Positions 37,305 through 48,371 of a stretch of DNA of 64,000 bases are shown piece after piece. Location of the stretch: positions 4,084 through 68,083 of the forward strand of contig JAKUCV010002193.1 in NCBI GenBank assembly GCA_028386065.3, given 5' to 3'. The notes below the pieces were generated by a model. It had not been told where the DNA came from. It worked only from the letters and a program-made list of their open reading frames with translations, and searched no databases. This DNA comes from Turnera subulata. Lineage: Eukaryota; Streptophyta; Magnoliopsida; Malpighiales; Passifloraceae. The position numbers and the translations under genes are program-made. The stretch's first letter is position 1, and the number at the start of each line of letters is the position of its first letter.

Positions 37305-37415
37305 GCAACTTGGAAGCGAAGATCGATTTGCATATGGTAATGGCATTGTCGTACTCGGGAATGGAATGATTAGCGAAAGAGCCAATGTTAGTATGGATTC
37401 ATGGAAGCTCTCGTG
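37305..37415 (-). pseudogene. lone exon-1 relic of a third terpene synthase
   Basis: The minus strand encodes LPYANRSS and MPLPYANRSSLPS-like peptide, matching the transit-peptide region LPYANRFSLGLSS of terpene synthases 1 and 2, with the upstream GAAGCTCTCGTG/TCCATGA region also alike. The start codon region is altered (ATTGGCTC versus ATGGCTC). Exons 2-7 are absent on either side. The former promoter is recognisable beyond the MITE (GGACACTTAGAGAGGAGTGG near 38041). Confidence 0.75.
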
Positions 37416-37442
37416 TAGTCTCTCAGTTGTAAGTATCTTACT

Positions 37443-38024
37443 TAGGCCTGGCAATTCGTGTTGTCGTGTCGGGTTCGTGTCGGGTTGAACAGGTAATCGG
37501 GTGCCAAATCTTCAACCCGACCCGACCCATTTAATAATCGTGTCGTATCGTGTCCAACCTGTTTATTATCGTGTCGGGTTTGGGTTGACCCACGGGTTAC
37601 CTATTAAGTCTAATAAGCCTAAAAATTAGTTTCAAATTTTTTTATTTTGCTTATTTTTTGAGCAAATAGGTATATAATTAGATTTTCTCATATATTAAAG
37701 AAAATTATAAATTGTAGAATCATAATATAATAATATTTTAAAGCATTTATAGAAATATTTTTGGATAATTTTAGTAACTTTAGCCTTAAATATTGAATAA
37801 GTCTTATATTAAATCAGTAAAATATCGATACCATAAATATAATCGGGTCACAAACAGGTACCTATCGGGTTGGCGGGTCAACCCGCGACCTGACCTGCTA
37901 ATTTTCGTGTCGTGTCGGGTCGACCCATTTAACTAAACGGGTTGAAAATCTCTGACCTATACCTACTAATTTCGTGTCGAGTTCGTGTCGGGTTGTCGTG
38001 TCAATACCTGTTTTGCCAGGTCTA
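37443..38024. mobile_element. hAT-like MITE in the promoter of the TPS relic
   Basis: The ends are TAGGCCTGGCAA and TTGCCAGGTCTA, a 12-bp terminal inverted repeat with one mismatch. Flanks are ATCTTACT (37435-37442) and ATCTTAAT (38025-38032), an 8-bp duplication with one mismatch, as hAT elements make. The interior has GTGTCGGGTTCGTGTCGGG-type subterminal repeats and no transposase. Confidence 0.85.
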
Positions 38025-38032
38025 ATCTTAAT

Positions 38033-39033
38033 ATATCAGTGGACACTTAGAGAGGAGTGGGTACACCAATTGGAGACAAATGACATCAACCAGCCATAAA
38101 ATCAATTGTTCTCTTTTATTGCCCTCGTGCCACACGTTTTGATTATATTTTCTAATTTTTCTGAATTTTTTATTGGTTGGTTAGAAATTATTTTTTTCAT
38201 TTTCTTATTTATGAGTGATTGGAAAAGAAGCTAGTATGTTCTTTTCTCTCTCTCTCTTTTTTTTTTTGTTTTTTTTTTTGGTACACAGAGCTTGTAAGTT
38301 GTAATGTTTACTAGTGATGATGATACCCTCCGCCCAAGATTCTTGCTACTCAGCTGTCGCCCCTTGCATGTATGATATATAATTTATTGTGAAAACTTTA
38401 AATCTTTCTTAAATGTTCTGTTTCATTTTTTGTAAGTAATTGAAAATAATATATGGAAAAAACTCATGTACCCTGTAGTAGCTATCCTCTCGATGTTCTT
38501 TCATCTCTTTGTTTCATACATATCAAAAAAAAAAAATTGGCCACAAAATTTTCTCAAGTTAAAGGTAAAAGCTAAGTTTTAGCATATGTACTAACTGAAC
38601 CAAGTTTGAATCTTAGCTGTCCGAAATTGGGCTCGATAATTGATTAATTTCTTAACGAGGCAAGTTTAAACTGACCGATTATATTTTGGGCTCGTTTTAT
38701 ACCTTTTTTGTTTTTTATCAACGGGCTCGTTTTATACTAAGCCCATGAAAAAGACGTGGTTTATTATGTGGTAATTAAGAGGTTGTGTCAGTATTAATTA
38801 CCAAAAAAATATTAGTTAGTTAGTGTCATTAACAATTTTTTTTAAAAAGCACTACACTACTAGTTAGTTTTAGTTGTCATTAAACCCTCCTTAAGTCTCT
38901 TCAGGCTTTCACCGCCAACTAATAGCGGCGCCACCGTCGCGCCCCCGCCGTCTCACTAGCAACACCAATCGCCCCATCTCAATCCACTCTTCCTAAAGGC
39001 AGCTAGCTAGCTAGGAACAAGCTCGGTCGCGAC
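38033..39033. other. spacer between TPS relic and the NRPA1-like gene
   Basis: No gene is visible. It has a CT/T-rich tract at 38250-38280. Confidence 0.55.
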
Positions 39034-41180
39034 ATGGCCGCTGTTAACGTGGGCCTTCCTTCTCCCTCTCCTTTTACTCCTCATTGTGGACAAAAATTAT
39101 ACGACTTGTGCATGCATGCAGCCGCTTGATTTCCTTCTTCTTCTTCTTCTTCTTCTTCTTCTTCTTCTTCATCTATGTTTGTTTGTTTGATTGTTGCAGG
39201 GAGCATCCGTACAATCGGCGGAGTTCGGTTTCCTAACGGACGAGAGTGTACGGAAGCTGAGTGTAGTGAGGATTATAAATAATAACCTAGTTGACATCAC
39301 CGGAAGACCGGTGTGCGGCGGGCTTTATGATCCCTCCCTCGGCCCCTACCACGATGAAACGTAAAGTCTCTTTTCTCTTTATTAAGCTAAAATATCTGGA
39401 AATAAAAGAGAGGTAGAAGCTGATATTGATCTTCTTTTTTGTAATTCTTTTTTTTTTTTAAAAAAAAAATGCAGTTGCAAAACATGTGGCCGGGGATCCC
39501 ATCATTGCCCGGGCCATTATGGCCATATTGATCTTCTTATGCCAGTTTACAACCCTCTCCTCTTCAAGTTCCTCCATAATCTTCTCCAAAGAATCTGTTT
39601 CACTTGCCATCGTTTGAGAATTGAAGGAAGCCGGGTAATTTTTTTTTTTTTTAGACTCTATTGGATCACTTGTAATCTCTTAATTATTCCTCTTCCATTC
39701 CCTTCTTCTTAATTCTCATTTCAATTGTAGGTGGAGATGGGTGTCAAAAAATTGGAACTCATCTCTAGAGGGGATATCGCCGGAGCTAGGAGGTTGGATG
39801 AATCCCTTTCAAGTGAAGTTGCTCCGAATTTGGGTGATGAGGTTATGAGCAGCCATGAGTGTGGCAGTAGCAGTGGTCATCCTTTGGAGCAACAGCAACA
39901 ATGGACACCCCTCCAGTTTACTGAAGCCATGAAAGTTTTGAGGACTTTGCTAAGGCCACCACTTGTTGAGAGGTGTGGAAACTGTGGGGCAGCCTGTCCT
40001 CGCATTACCAGTCCTAGTTTTGGATTGTTTTGCATGGTATGCCTTTCCTCTTTAGTTTTTATTTATTCATTTATTGTAAATTGTGAGCATTTTTGTAAAA
40101 AGGTTTTAGTCGAAGTGAAACTGGCCATTTTTCAATGCGCGGCGTAGTTAATGAATGACCTTAATTATGGCCATTTTGTGTACGAGAATCTTTGTTTCTG
40201 TATGGGCATGCATTATGACTATCCTTTCAGTTCCTTTCGTTTCATATGTTTTTTTTTTTGTTCTGTAAAAACTAGCTGGTATTAACAAAATTTAATGTAT
40301 AGCAATTTGCTTGGGAAGAGTTTTCTTTTTTTGTATTTTGCCAAGAACTGAGTTTACGCGTCCGGTTGATGGCTACAGGATGGAATGTCAAGTGCTGATA
40401 TTAGTGCAAATGTGTCTCCTGAGTACAGTGAGCAGAGAAATATGTTCTCCAGGAACCTGTTACCATCAGAGGTATTCTTACTAGTATTGGCAAATTCCAT
40501 TGTTTTGATGTCTTGGATGGTTTACTGGGTTGCAAGGTCCTGTGTGGAAAAATCTTTTCTGTTTGTAAAACTCTATTTTTTTATAGGTTAAAAACCATAT
40601 AGAGCTGTTCTGGGAAAAGGAAGTCCAATTCTGCTCATATTTGGGTGATATTCAGCAGCGAGGATTTGGAAATAAAAAGGCAGGATCTTCAATGTTCTTC
40701 TTACAAGTTGTTCTGGTACCTCCCATCAAATTCCGCCCCCCAACCAGGGGAGGAGAATCTGTAAGTGATTGGTAGAATTTGTGAGTAAGAGAGGAGCACT
40801 TCTAGTGCAGTGATATTAGTTTTGCTGGAGATTTATCATGTACACTTTCTTTTACTGATGTGTTGTCTGAGTCTTTTTCACTGCCCTTTTTGTTCCTTGA
40901 CTAAGTTATAGTGGGGATGCTGACAAACTGTTTATTTGTTCTTACCTTTTCATCTTGACATGATATTGCATCTCTCATTTTTTCTTGTTTCTTTTCCCTT
41001 TTCTAATTGATAATTTTTGTTTTTTTGCAGGTCAGAGATCATCCTCAAACTGTGTCGTTGAATAAGGTTTTGCAGTCTAATATAGAGTTGCTAGCTGCTT
41101 ATCTAGAGAAAGAACACTCAAAAGTAGTTGATAAGTGGTGGGAACTTCAGCAATCAATTAATGTGTTCTTTGATAGCTAA
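39034..41180 (+). CDS. NRPA1: short RNA polymerase I largest-subunit (NRPA1/RPA1) N-terminal gene, 7 exons
   Basis: Exons: 39034-39048, 39200-39360, 39475-39634, 39731-40036, 40379-40471, 40587-40760, 41031-41180. Junctions are GT-AG and join to a 352-residue frame. The N-terminus matches the clamp-core region of RNA polymerase largest subunits: RPVCGGLYDPSLGP, zinc-binding CKTCGRGSHHCPGHYGHIDL, CFTCH, then CGNCGAACPRI. LVPPIKFRPPTRGGES and DHPQTVSLNKVLQSNIELL point to Pol I. The full subunit is more than 1,500 residues; here the frame ends at TAA after LQQSINVFFDS, within the clamp region. All catalytic parts are missing. It may be a truncated duplicate (pseudogene in the making) or a small separate protein. 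Exon 1 (five codons) is the least certain. Confidence 0.8.
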
Positions 41181-41308
41181 CTGCATGCGAGCGGCTAGTC
41201 TCTTTTAACTCTTTTAGTTTTTGATCTTTTATTGACTTGGTTTTACTATTTTCAAATATCACAAGGACAGACATATATAATAGTTATTGAGCTTTGTTCT
41301 TGGAGTAC

Positions 41309-41528
41309 TCACAGCTTTGCTTTTTCTTTGCTTGTTTGCGTTGATTTGGACTGTTTTAGATCCTCAATCCTATCCATCAGCGCGTCAAATATCTTTAAGA
41401 AACCGATATGGCCTCCCATATCTTCAATCTTCATGTTGCTTTTTCCAATATTAGAATGGACATCAACGATATCTTGCTTTGTCCGCAGTGGTTTTTTGAC
41501 TTGCTGGTCAACGCTTTGTGGAGTTGCC
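41309..41528 (-). other. possible orphan 3' coding exon, unknown protein
   Basis: The minus strand has a TTGCAG acceptor-like site followed by a 72-codon open frame (ATPQSVDQQVKKPLRTKQDI ... KIFDALMDRIEDLKQ ... KEKAKL) ending in TGA. The composition is that of a soluble, charged, helical tail. I do not recognise the family. No clear upstream exon is visible before the BAHD gene, so it could be a fragment left by a rearrangement. Confidence 0.3.
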
Positions 41529-41975
41529 TGCAAAAACATAATGACTTGCGAGTACTGCAGGTATAGCGTAGCTAGGAAAAAGAAACTAAATAAAATTAAA
41601 AATGCAACTAGATATATGGCACCTTGAAGGATCATATCCTTGGTGGAGCCGTTTTGTCATGAATCTCCATCAACCTGTAGTGTGGAACCAATGGCATCCG
41701 TGAATGATGAATCTAAACAGCCCCGTACTAATAAAGACATGGAAGAACAAGTTCCAAAATGATATTAAGATGTAGTCAACTATTACAGGAACATTCTTAT
41801 TATTAGCATCAAAAAGAAAAATGAAATAAACTCTTCCCATTACAATTTTCTTTTTCAACATCAATACTCTTATTGGCACACAAATGAAATTCTACATCCG
41901 AAGGTTGCTTGGTCGAATCTTCCATCTTTGACAAGTGCAATTAATTAACAGCAATCTCGAGGCCCTGGCCATTAA

Positions 41976-43352
41976 TTACAATGGCAAAACACTTGGGTTT
42001 GGGGTAGCAAACTGAAGGAACTCAGGATCACGTTCCAGTATATCCACTTTGGCTTCATCTATGATCATCCATGCCTCGATGTCCTCTCCATTACCTCCTA
42101 GCTCCTTTAAGAAGGTGAAATTATTGCAAGCCGGACCAACTGAACCAAATACACCACTCCATATGGGCTTTCCCCATCCAAAGTCCACCTCATTGAAACC
42201 CACATGAACCCAACTTGACATGAAAGACACGTCTACTGTGTCCATGGTTAATAGTTGCACTAGAGAATCTGCAGCCTCAGATGCAGCTTGAGGCCCTCCT
42301 TCACCTTCCAAGTTGCTCAAGGTCTTCGGGTTGATATTTGAAATAGTTTCTCTGGTTAAGACAACAAAGTCACCCAATCCCATCTTGCCTGTATCAGCCA
42401 AGTCATTACAGATTGCAGGCGCCAAGACCATAACATTCCCAATACTGTCTCTTGCGAATGGAGGAGCTGTACGATGTCGTATATTTACGCTCAGGACTGA
42501 CACAGACGACCTTGGCCTTGGAGACTCTGATGATGATGATATTTTCATGGCAGCTAAAGACTGGGCTCTCCAAATGAAGGAGGAGACTGTCTCGAATCGA
42601 GATGGATTATTCACACGTTCGCTTCTTGCCTTTTGCCTTAGGGTAGCGATTGCCTTGGCATAAAAAACATATCTCTTAACAGTATACTTCCCTTCACGGA
42701 AACAACTCCAGTCCAGCTTCCGTTGCGTATGAGCTCGGGATGGTGATTCAATGGCAGGAAAACGGTATGATGCCGTCAAAAGGTTAGGATGTATCTCTCC
42801 GGCGGGGGTGGACTCGCCGGAGTGATTGACTGCGGCCCAATATCTGAGGAAAACACTTGCAGTGGTTGCATCAAAGAAATTGTGCAGAAAGGAGAAACCA
42901 ACTGCTATCCCTCCACACTCGAAAGTGTTGAGCTGTACACCTAGTAGCGGTACTGTTTCTACAACTTCTAGTAGGGAAGAATATGGAGGGATAGGCAGAA
43001 ATTGGTTTAACTTGTTTATTTGAGGATGTTGAAGAAATTCAGACAAACGGATATTCACTTTGGTTTCTATGAAGGAAACACCGTCCTCGTAGTTGTCTAT
43101 GTATAAGTTTTCTTTGACTCTTCCACTGAGGAAGTAGAAGGTAGATAGGGCTTTTGAAAGTGATATTTTAAGTTGAGCTGAAATTTCAGCTGGAGTTGGA
43201 TGTGTACCACTAGTTGTTTGGTAAAAGAGGATGATTGGGAAAGTAAGTGGGGGTATAAGTTGGTCCAAAGCAGATAGCTTGAATGGCTTTGGTTGGTGGA
43301 CACCCAGGGAAGAGGGCTTGATGAATTCACCTGAAACGAATTGAACCTCCAT
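41976..43352 (-). CDS. BAHD acyltransferase 1 (vinorine-synthase-like), intact
   Basis: A single-exon gene of 458 residues. The start is the ATG of MEVQFVSGEF at 43352, the same as in the neighbouring copies. The catalytic HxxxD motif is HNFFD at residues 157-161, with the base histidine present. The structural DFGWG motif is present near residue 380. The N-terminal IKPSS...PFKLSALDQLIPP is typical of the BAHD clade with vinorine synthase and alcohol acyltransferases. Such enzymes transfer an acyl group from acyl-CoA to a hydroxyl or amine in the cytosol. The substrate is unknown. It is the copy closest to the NRPA1-like gene and differs most in the region after HxxxD (ESPSRAHTQRKLDWSCF). Confidence 0.93.
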   Translation of the reverse strand: MEVQFVSGEFIKPSSLGVHQPKPFKLSALDQLIPPLTFPIILFYQTTSGTHPTPAEISAQLKISLSKALSTFYFLSGRVKENLYIDNYEDGVSFIETKVNIRLSEFLQHPQINKLNQFLPIPPYSSLLEVVETVPLLGVQLNTFECGGIAVGFSFLHNFFDATTASVFLRYWAAVNHSGESTPAGEIHPNLLTASYRFPAIESPSRAHTQRKLDWSCFREGKYTVKRYVFYAKAIATLRQKARSERVNNPSRFETVSSFIWRAQSLAAMKISSSSESPRPRSSVSVLSVNIRHRTAPPFARDSIGNVMVLAPAICNDLADTGKMGLGDFVVLTRETISNINPKTLSNLEGEGGPQAASEAADSLVQLLTMDTVDVSFMSSWVHVGFNEVDFGWGKPIWSGVFGSVGPACNNFTFLKELGGNGEDIEAWMIIDEAKVDILERDPEFLQFATPNPSVLPL

Positions 43353-43457
43353 GTATATATTCAAGATGTTGCTTTTGAATTTGATGCTGGAGAATGCCTA
43401 AAGCTAGATCACTGGTTTGTGGGTTGCTAGCTACCTCTGATCTATACTAGTAATGCT

Positions 43458-43470
43458 TCTTATATATATA
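43458..43470 (-). promoter_or_regulatory. TATA box of BAHD 1
   Basis: CGTATATATATAAGAAGC on the minus strand about 110 bp before the ATG. The same CGTATATAAGAAGC box lies before BAHD 3, 4 and 5. Confidence 0.6.
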
Positions 43471-43479
43471 CGGGGGAGT

Positions 43480-44832
43480 CTGCATTAATTTATGACATAT
43501 TTTTTTGTGCTTTAGTTAGAATCACCTGGAGGATTCAGCAATGGCTGCATTAATTTATGATATGTCTTTTTGGACCCTAATTAGCGGAAACTCAAGTCAA
43601 TTGGCTGTGTTTCTTCTAGATCTCCAGGTTTTCTGCATTTATAATTTTTCTTGCGTTTCTGGGCCCTAATTAGCACCACCTGAGAAAATTCAAGTCAAAT
43701 GGTTGCCTCTCCTCTCCATGTTCTGCATTGTTAATTTTTGTTGTGTGCATGCATAATGTATAGAAGAAGTGATTGCTAGAATAAAGAATTAACATTATTG
43801 ATATGATTACATGTGAACAGTTGTATAGTTTAACATATCAAAATATAAAAGTATGAATATTATATTAATTCCCATTTCAACAAAGACGGCTACAAATAGT
43901 TAGTTTAGTTTAAAATATCAAAACATTAAAATATAAATGTATGAATATTATATTAGTTCCCATTTCAACAAAGGCGGACAATAGAGCACCACTGTATATA
44001 TTTTAAGCTCGTTAGCTAATAGCTGCTTGGAAGCTACCAACTCTTGTTATGATATCCTTAGGATCATTTTAAGTGTCTTGAATTTCTCTTTGTTTGATTG
44101 TTAAATCTGTTGGGAAAATTTGAAAGATTCGTGAAATAAAATAAGGAAAAAATGTTACACAAATTTGACGTGATTCGCGAATATAGAACATGATCTTATG
44201 TATATACACACTTGGGTTGGCAAAACTATTTTGCCATGCAAGCTAAGTTCACACTTCAGACTTCCTTTTTCACTACTATTGGCATAAACACAATTTGGCC
44301 CCTTGTGTTTTGGTCCTTTGGTCAATTTGGTATTCCTGTCAGTTTTGGTCACTGTTTGTTTATTTTGGTCAATTGAGTCTCTTTGTTTTAAAATTTTGGT
44401 CAAATTGTCCACTGAATAGTTGACCAAATATACAATATTGTCACACCAATCCTTACACTTTTAGAGCTAATGCCCACTAATACAAAACTGCTATACGGAT
44501 CCAAATTAGGTACATATATATTTTTTTTTTCAATAACCCATCCCGCCCCACTCCTTTTTTGTTTATTTTCCTCTGTTTTTTATTTTTCCTTTTTAGTGAA
44601 ATTTGTTTTTTATTTTTTATTTCCCAAACCCTAACGTTTTGCTGCCGGCTTGACAACCTACAGCTCCACCTCCACATTCAGTTTCCCATAGTTTATTTAA
44701 TTTTCCAAATCAAGCAAAAAAAACATCTATTAATTTTCTACTGAAAATCCTCATTTTCCATCTTCGCCACCACCAACTTCATCGGTCTTACCGTTTAAAA
44801 AAAAAACTTCATCGGTCTTCACTAACCGGTAA
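43480..44832. other. BAHD 1 upstream region
   Basis: No gene. It resembles the upstream region of BAHD 4 (54740-56180), including GGCCCCTTGTGTTTTGGTCC, and a 3' portion with CCATCTTCGCC. It includes a short imperfect direct repeat of the AAAATATAAATGTATGAATATTATATTA type (43850-43960). Confidence 0.6.
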
Positions 44833-45525
44833 CAGTGGCGGAGTGAGACTAAATTTTTAGGGGGCCCGGAGTATGAAAATTCGGAATTTGAAACGCCCCG
44901 ACCCGTATTTACCGTACACAGTAAACACGTGCCGAAACTATTCTTATTAACAGATCAGGCAGTACATCGCAGTAAAATACTACACATAAAATCCAAATAC
45001 AACAGCACACCATGTTACAGTTGTCTCCCATACTCGGGGACCATTATTCAATCCACTCGTAATAACAGCAACCTAACTCAATAGACAACACCCAAGCAAT
45101 AAAGGATAGCAACAACATAGCAACATATACGACACAACAACAGAAAACTTAAATGCAGATGCAGCGGAGGTATGGATCCGGAGTCAGGTGGAGAAGAAAG
45201 CAGCAGCCATCGTACGTCGTACCTGAACTACGAAGCAACCAAACCTACGGGATGGAACCCCGCAGGCGAGGGGTGAGTCCGAAGTGCTCACCGACGAAGG
45301 ATAAACAGAGATATATATTCAACCGTAATACTTTTGAAGTAAGCACAAAAATCACAACAGTAAGCACAAACAAACACAACACAAGAACACTACCATAACC
45401 ACTGTGACAAGACCAAAAGAATGCTTAATTATTTTTATTACCAATTTTATCTTTCGGGCCCCGTCACTGGACAAGCTAGGGTGGTACCTGGTTATTAACT
45501 AATTTTGGATGCCAGGCCCAACCAC

Positions 45526-45635
45526 AATCCGGGATCAACATCCCAATACCAACAATCCGAGATCAACATCCCAATAACAACAAATCCGGGATCAACATCC
45601 CAAAAACAACATCATCCGGGATCAACATCCCCATC
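45526..45635. repeat. palindrome island in gypsy solo LTR 3
   Basis: GGGATCAACATCCC at 45531-45544, 45588-45601 and 45618-45631, and GAGATCAACATCCC at 45559-45572, at 28-30 bp spacing. It lies at the same LTR position as the islands at 3251 and 7118. Confidence 0.88.
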
Positions 45636-46396
45636 AACCAACCAAACCGGCCATGACACCACAGAACTAGTCTCTAACCATCTAGTCGTACCTCTACTTT
45701 CCACGTGACAATTATATCATCATCTCAAATTTAATTCCAATTCCATTACTCTATCATCAATTACTCAACTTTCTATCATCTCAGATTATTTCTTAAGCTC
45801 AACCAGCCAATAATTTCATATCACTATATTCTCTCAATTAACAGCTCAATGGTTACTCATAATATCACAAACCAACAGCACATTCCAGCAACATCATGGC
45901 AAAATCCTCAGCAAATAAATAGCAAACAATAATCATCAACAATTTGCGTAGCAATCATATAATAGCCAATAATCGATTCAACAGTTCAAGCAAACAACAA
46001 AATCAAACACAGCATTACAGGCACATATCCAGGGTTATCCATCCTCACCTTAGCCGATTATCAAGTTTGGAAATGCCCCACAGACTCCAAGTCCGGTTCC
46101 TCAGGTATCTGCTCGTTATCAACTCCTATATCAAACAAATAATATGCACACATAAGTGATATGCAAATGTCATGCTACTACTGTTTACCGAAAAATAACT
46201 ACTGACTCGTCTCGGTTACTCCCCCGGGTTAATTCTCCATTATCATCATCATTCACCATTTACTTCCGGTGTCTAAAATAATGCTATTCTTATACTTATA
46301 CCCGAATACTATTCTAGTACAATATCTACTTTGATAATACCCTTTCCATATTTATTTCTACAAGCATGTACTTTCCAAAATTATTATTTACCATTG

Positions 46397-46452
<56 letters not shown>

Positions 46453-46453
46453 T
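46397..46453. repeat. ATT microsatellite
   Basis: About 19 tandem ATT units within solo LTR 3. Confidence 0.9.
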
Positions 46454-48371
46454 TCATGATTATCTCCTCAATTTAATTACTCTACTATTGTTTATCTCAT
46501 TTATATTTTTCCCCAAAATACAAATTATTTTTATTTCTAAAATTATATCTATTTTATATATTTTTTTTATATTCCAGAGTATTTCTTCTCTTCTTTTTTT
46601 TACTGGACTGGGCTGGACTATGCAGCCCATCAGCCACAACCCAGCCCAAAGCCCATAGAACCCATCTCAAACTCAGCCCAGCTACTGCACAAGCCCAAAT
46701 CCAAGCTCACATGGGAGCCCGGTAGGCCCGCGCAGCAGCCCACCAAGATGATCCGGCCCAAGTTAACCCAAGCCTAGGTCAGCCCAGCAAAAATCGGGTC
46801 GGCCCGCCCGTTAAGACGGGTCGTCTCCAACCCGTGAGTGCTGCTCACCTTCGCGAGCTGCAGCACGGCGGCTCCTGGTCGGGAAAAGCGGCGGCAAGCG
46901 AGGTGAGAGAAGGTCGAGCAGGGCGGTGAGGCGAGACGGAGAGGTGGCGTGAGGGGGAGATCGGACGAGGAAGGCACTCGTCGGCTGGTGGCTGTAGATG
47001 GCGGTGCAGCAGGCGGCGTGCACGGCAGCAGGACGAGTTCTGCTCGTCTCGTCAGGTCGTCATGTCGGCGGCAGTGCAAGCGGGATGACGGCAGCGAGGG
47101 AGGGGTGAGGAAAAAGGAGAAGAGGGGGAAGAGGGGAGGGTGGCAGTGGTCGGTGTGTGGCCGGCAAAAGAAGAAGAAGGGAAGAGGAAGATGGGTTGTT
47201 GCCAAAACTACGTAGTTTTGGTGGTAGGTAAGTGTTTTTGGTTATTTATTATTTTTTTTTCTGGTTTGGTGTGTAGTTGATGTTTTTGCAGATTTTGGTT
47301 TGCAGGAAGGAAGGTGAGTTGGTTCGTGAGTTTGCAGATGAAGTGTTGTAGAGGGTGAGGTGGTGCAGGGAAAAGAAGAAAAAGAAAATCACGGGCTACA
47401 ACTGGCGATGCACGGGCGTACTGGCCATTCACATGCCTCACAGTGAATGGCGGCTGCAACCCCCTCACTGTGCAGCATGTGAGGCGGGTTTTGTCTGGAC
47501 TAGAAAATAACTAATGTACCCCCTTGACTTATTTCTGGCCCGATAATTCGGGGTTAATCCTGATTTTTCTGAAGATTCCTGGACCCGAAAAATTCCAACT
47601 TGGTCCGGAAAATCCGCAGAAAAATCCCAAACGTGGGACAAGGCTCGGTTTCGGAATCCGATGCACGAATTACCATAAATTAATTACCCAAGATTAATTT
47701 TAATGGTAAATGGCTGTAAAAATAACTTTTTACGGTACGGTAAAAACGTAAAAATTATCCGGGCTCTTACGGAATTGGCATTGGAGATTGTACATTTTCC
47801 TATTACAGTCTCTAGTTGAATTTTATGGTCTAATTATATAAAAAAGAACATAATAATCCTAACATAATATGAACAAAAATATATATATATATAATAATAA
47901 TAATCTTTCAAATACAAATATTTTAATATTTTTTGTGTGATCAATAGAATGGAACAACTATTTTTTTGGAGTAAAATAGAAAAACCATTACTTGTTTCTT
48001 CCTTAGTCCCTCCCTCCAAATCGAATTGCATAATAAACTCGCACCTCAAGACTGTTCGTAACTTGTAATTCAACCAGGAGAAGATTTATAATTTAATAGA
48101 AAAACAAACTGTTATAAATATAGAACTCTTTCCATTGTCTTTTCCTTATTCTTTTTGTATGAGAATAGGCTTTTAAAATTATCTTTTATGGGCCCGCAAC
48201 TCGCAACCCACCTGTTTTTAAATGTTAAAAAAGACTTAGTCACCCTAGAAGTTTATTAAAATAATAAGATATATATTTAATTATATAAGTAGAAAATTAC
48301 GAAAATACTCCTCTTAAGACAAAATTTTCAAAAAATCAGGGGAGGCCGTGGCCCCCGGCCCACCGCCACTG

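Larger units (their letters stand above)
44889..47771 (-). mobile_element. solo LTR 3 of the gypsy family with perfect TSD
   Basis: It starts TGAAACGCCCCGACCCG and ends GGGCTCTTACG, where the expected terminal CA has become CG. The TSD is GAATT on both sides (44884-44888, 47772-47776). 2,883 bp, same internal order as LTR 1 and LTR 2. It carries an ATT microsatellite (about 46397-46453), the GC-rich stretch with CCCGTTAAGACGGG (46807-46820) and a splice-donor-like AAGGTGAGCA on the minus strand (46842-46851). Confidence 0.92.
44833..48371. mobile_element. MITE-like element with CAGTGGCGGAG ends, split by a solo LTR
   Basis: The left end CAGTGGCGGAG and right end CCGCCACTG are inverted. GGGGGCCCGG near the left and GGCCCCCGGCC near the right also mirror. 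I could not find a target duplication, so family and exact ends are uncertain. The solo LTR with its TSD (44884-47776) is inserted near the left end. Confidence 0.55.

Noticed and set aside
41309..41635. 108-codon frame with a hydrophobic N-terminus as a membrane protein
   Set aside because: The hydrophobic part lies before a good splice acceptor and is probably intron; only the last 72 codons look coding.
46397..46453. ATT run as a matrix or replication element
   Set aside because: A simple microsatellite within the solo LTR.
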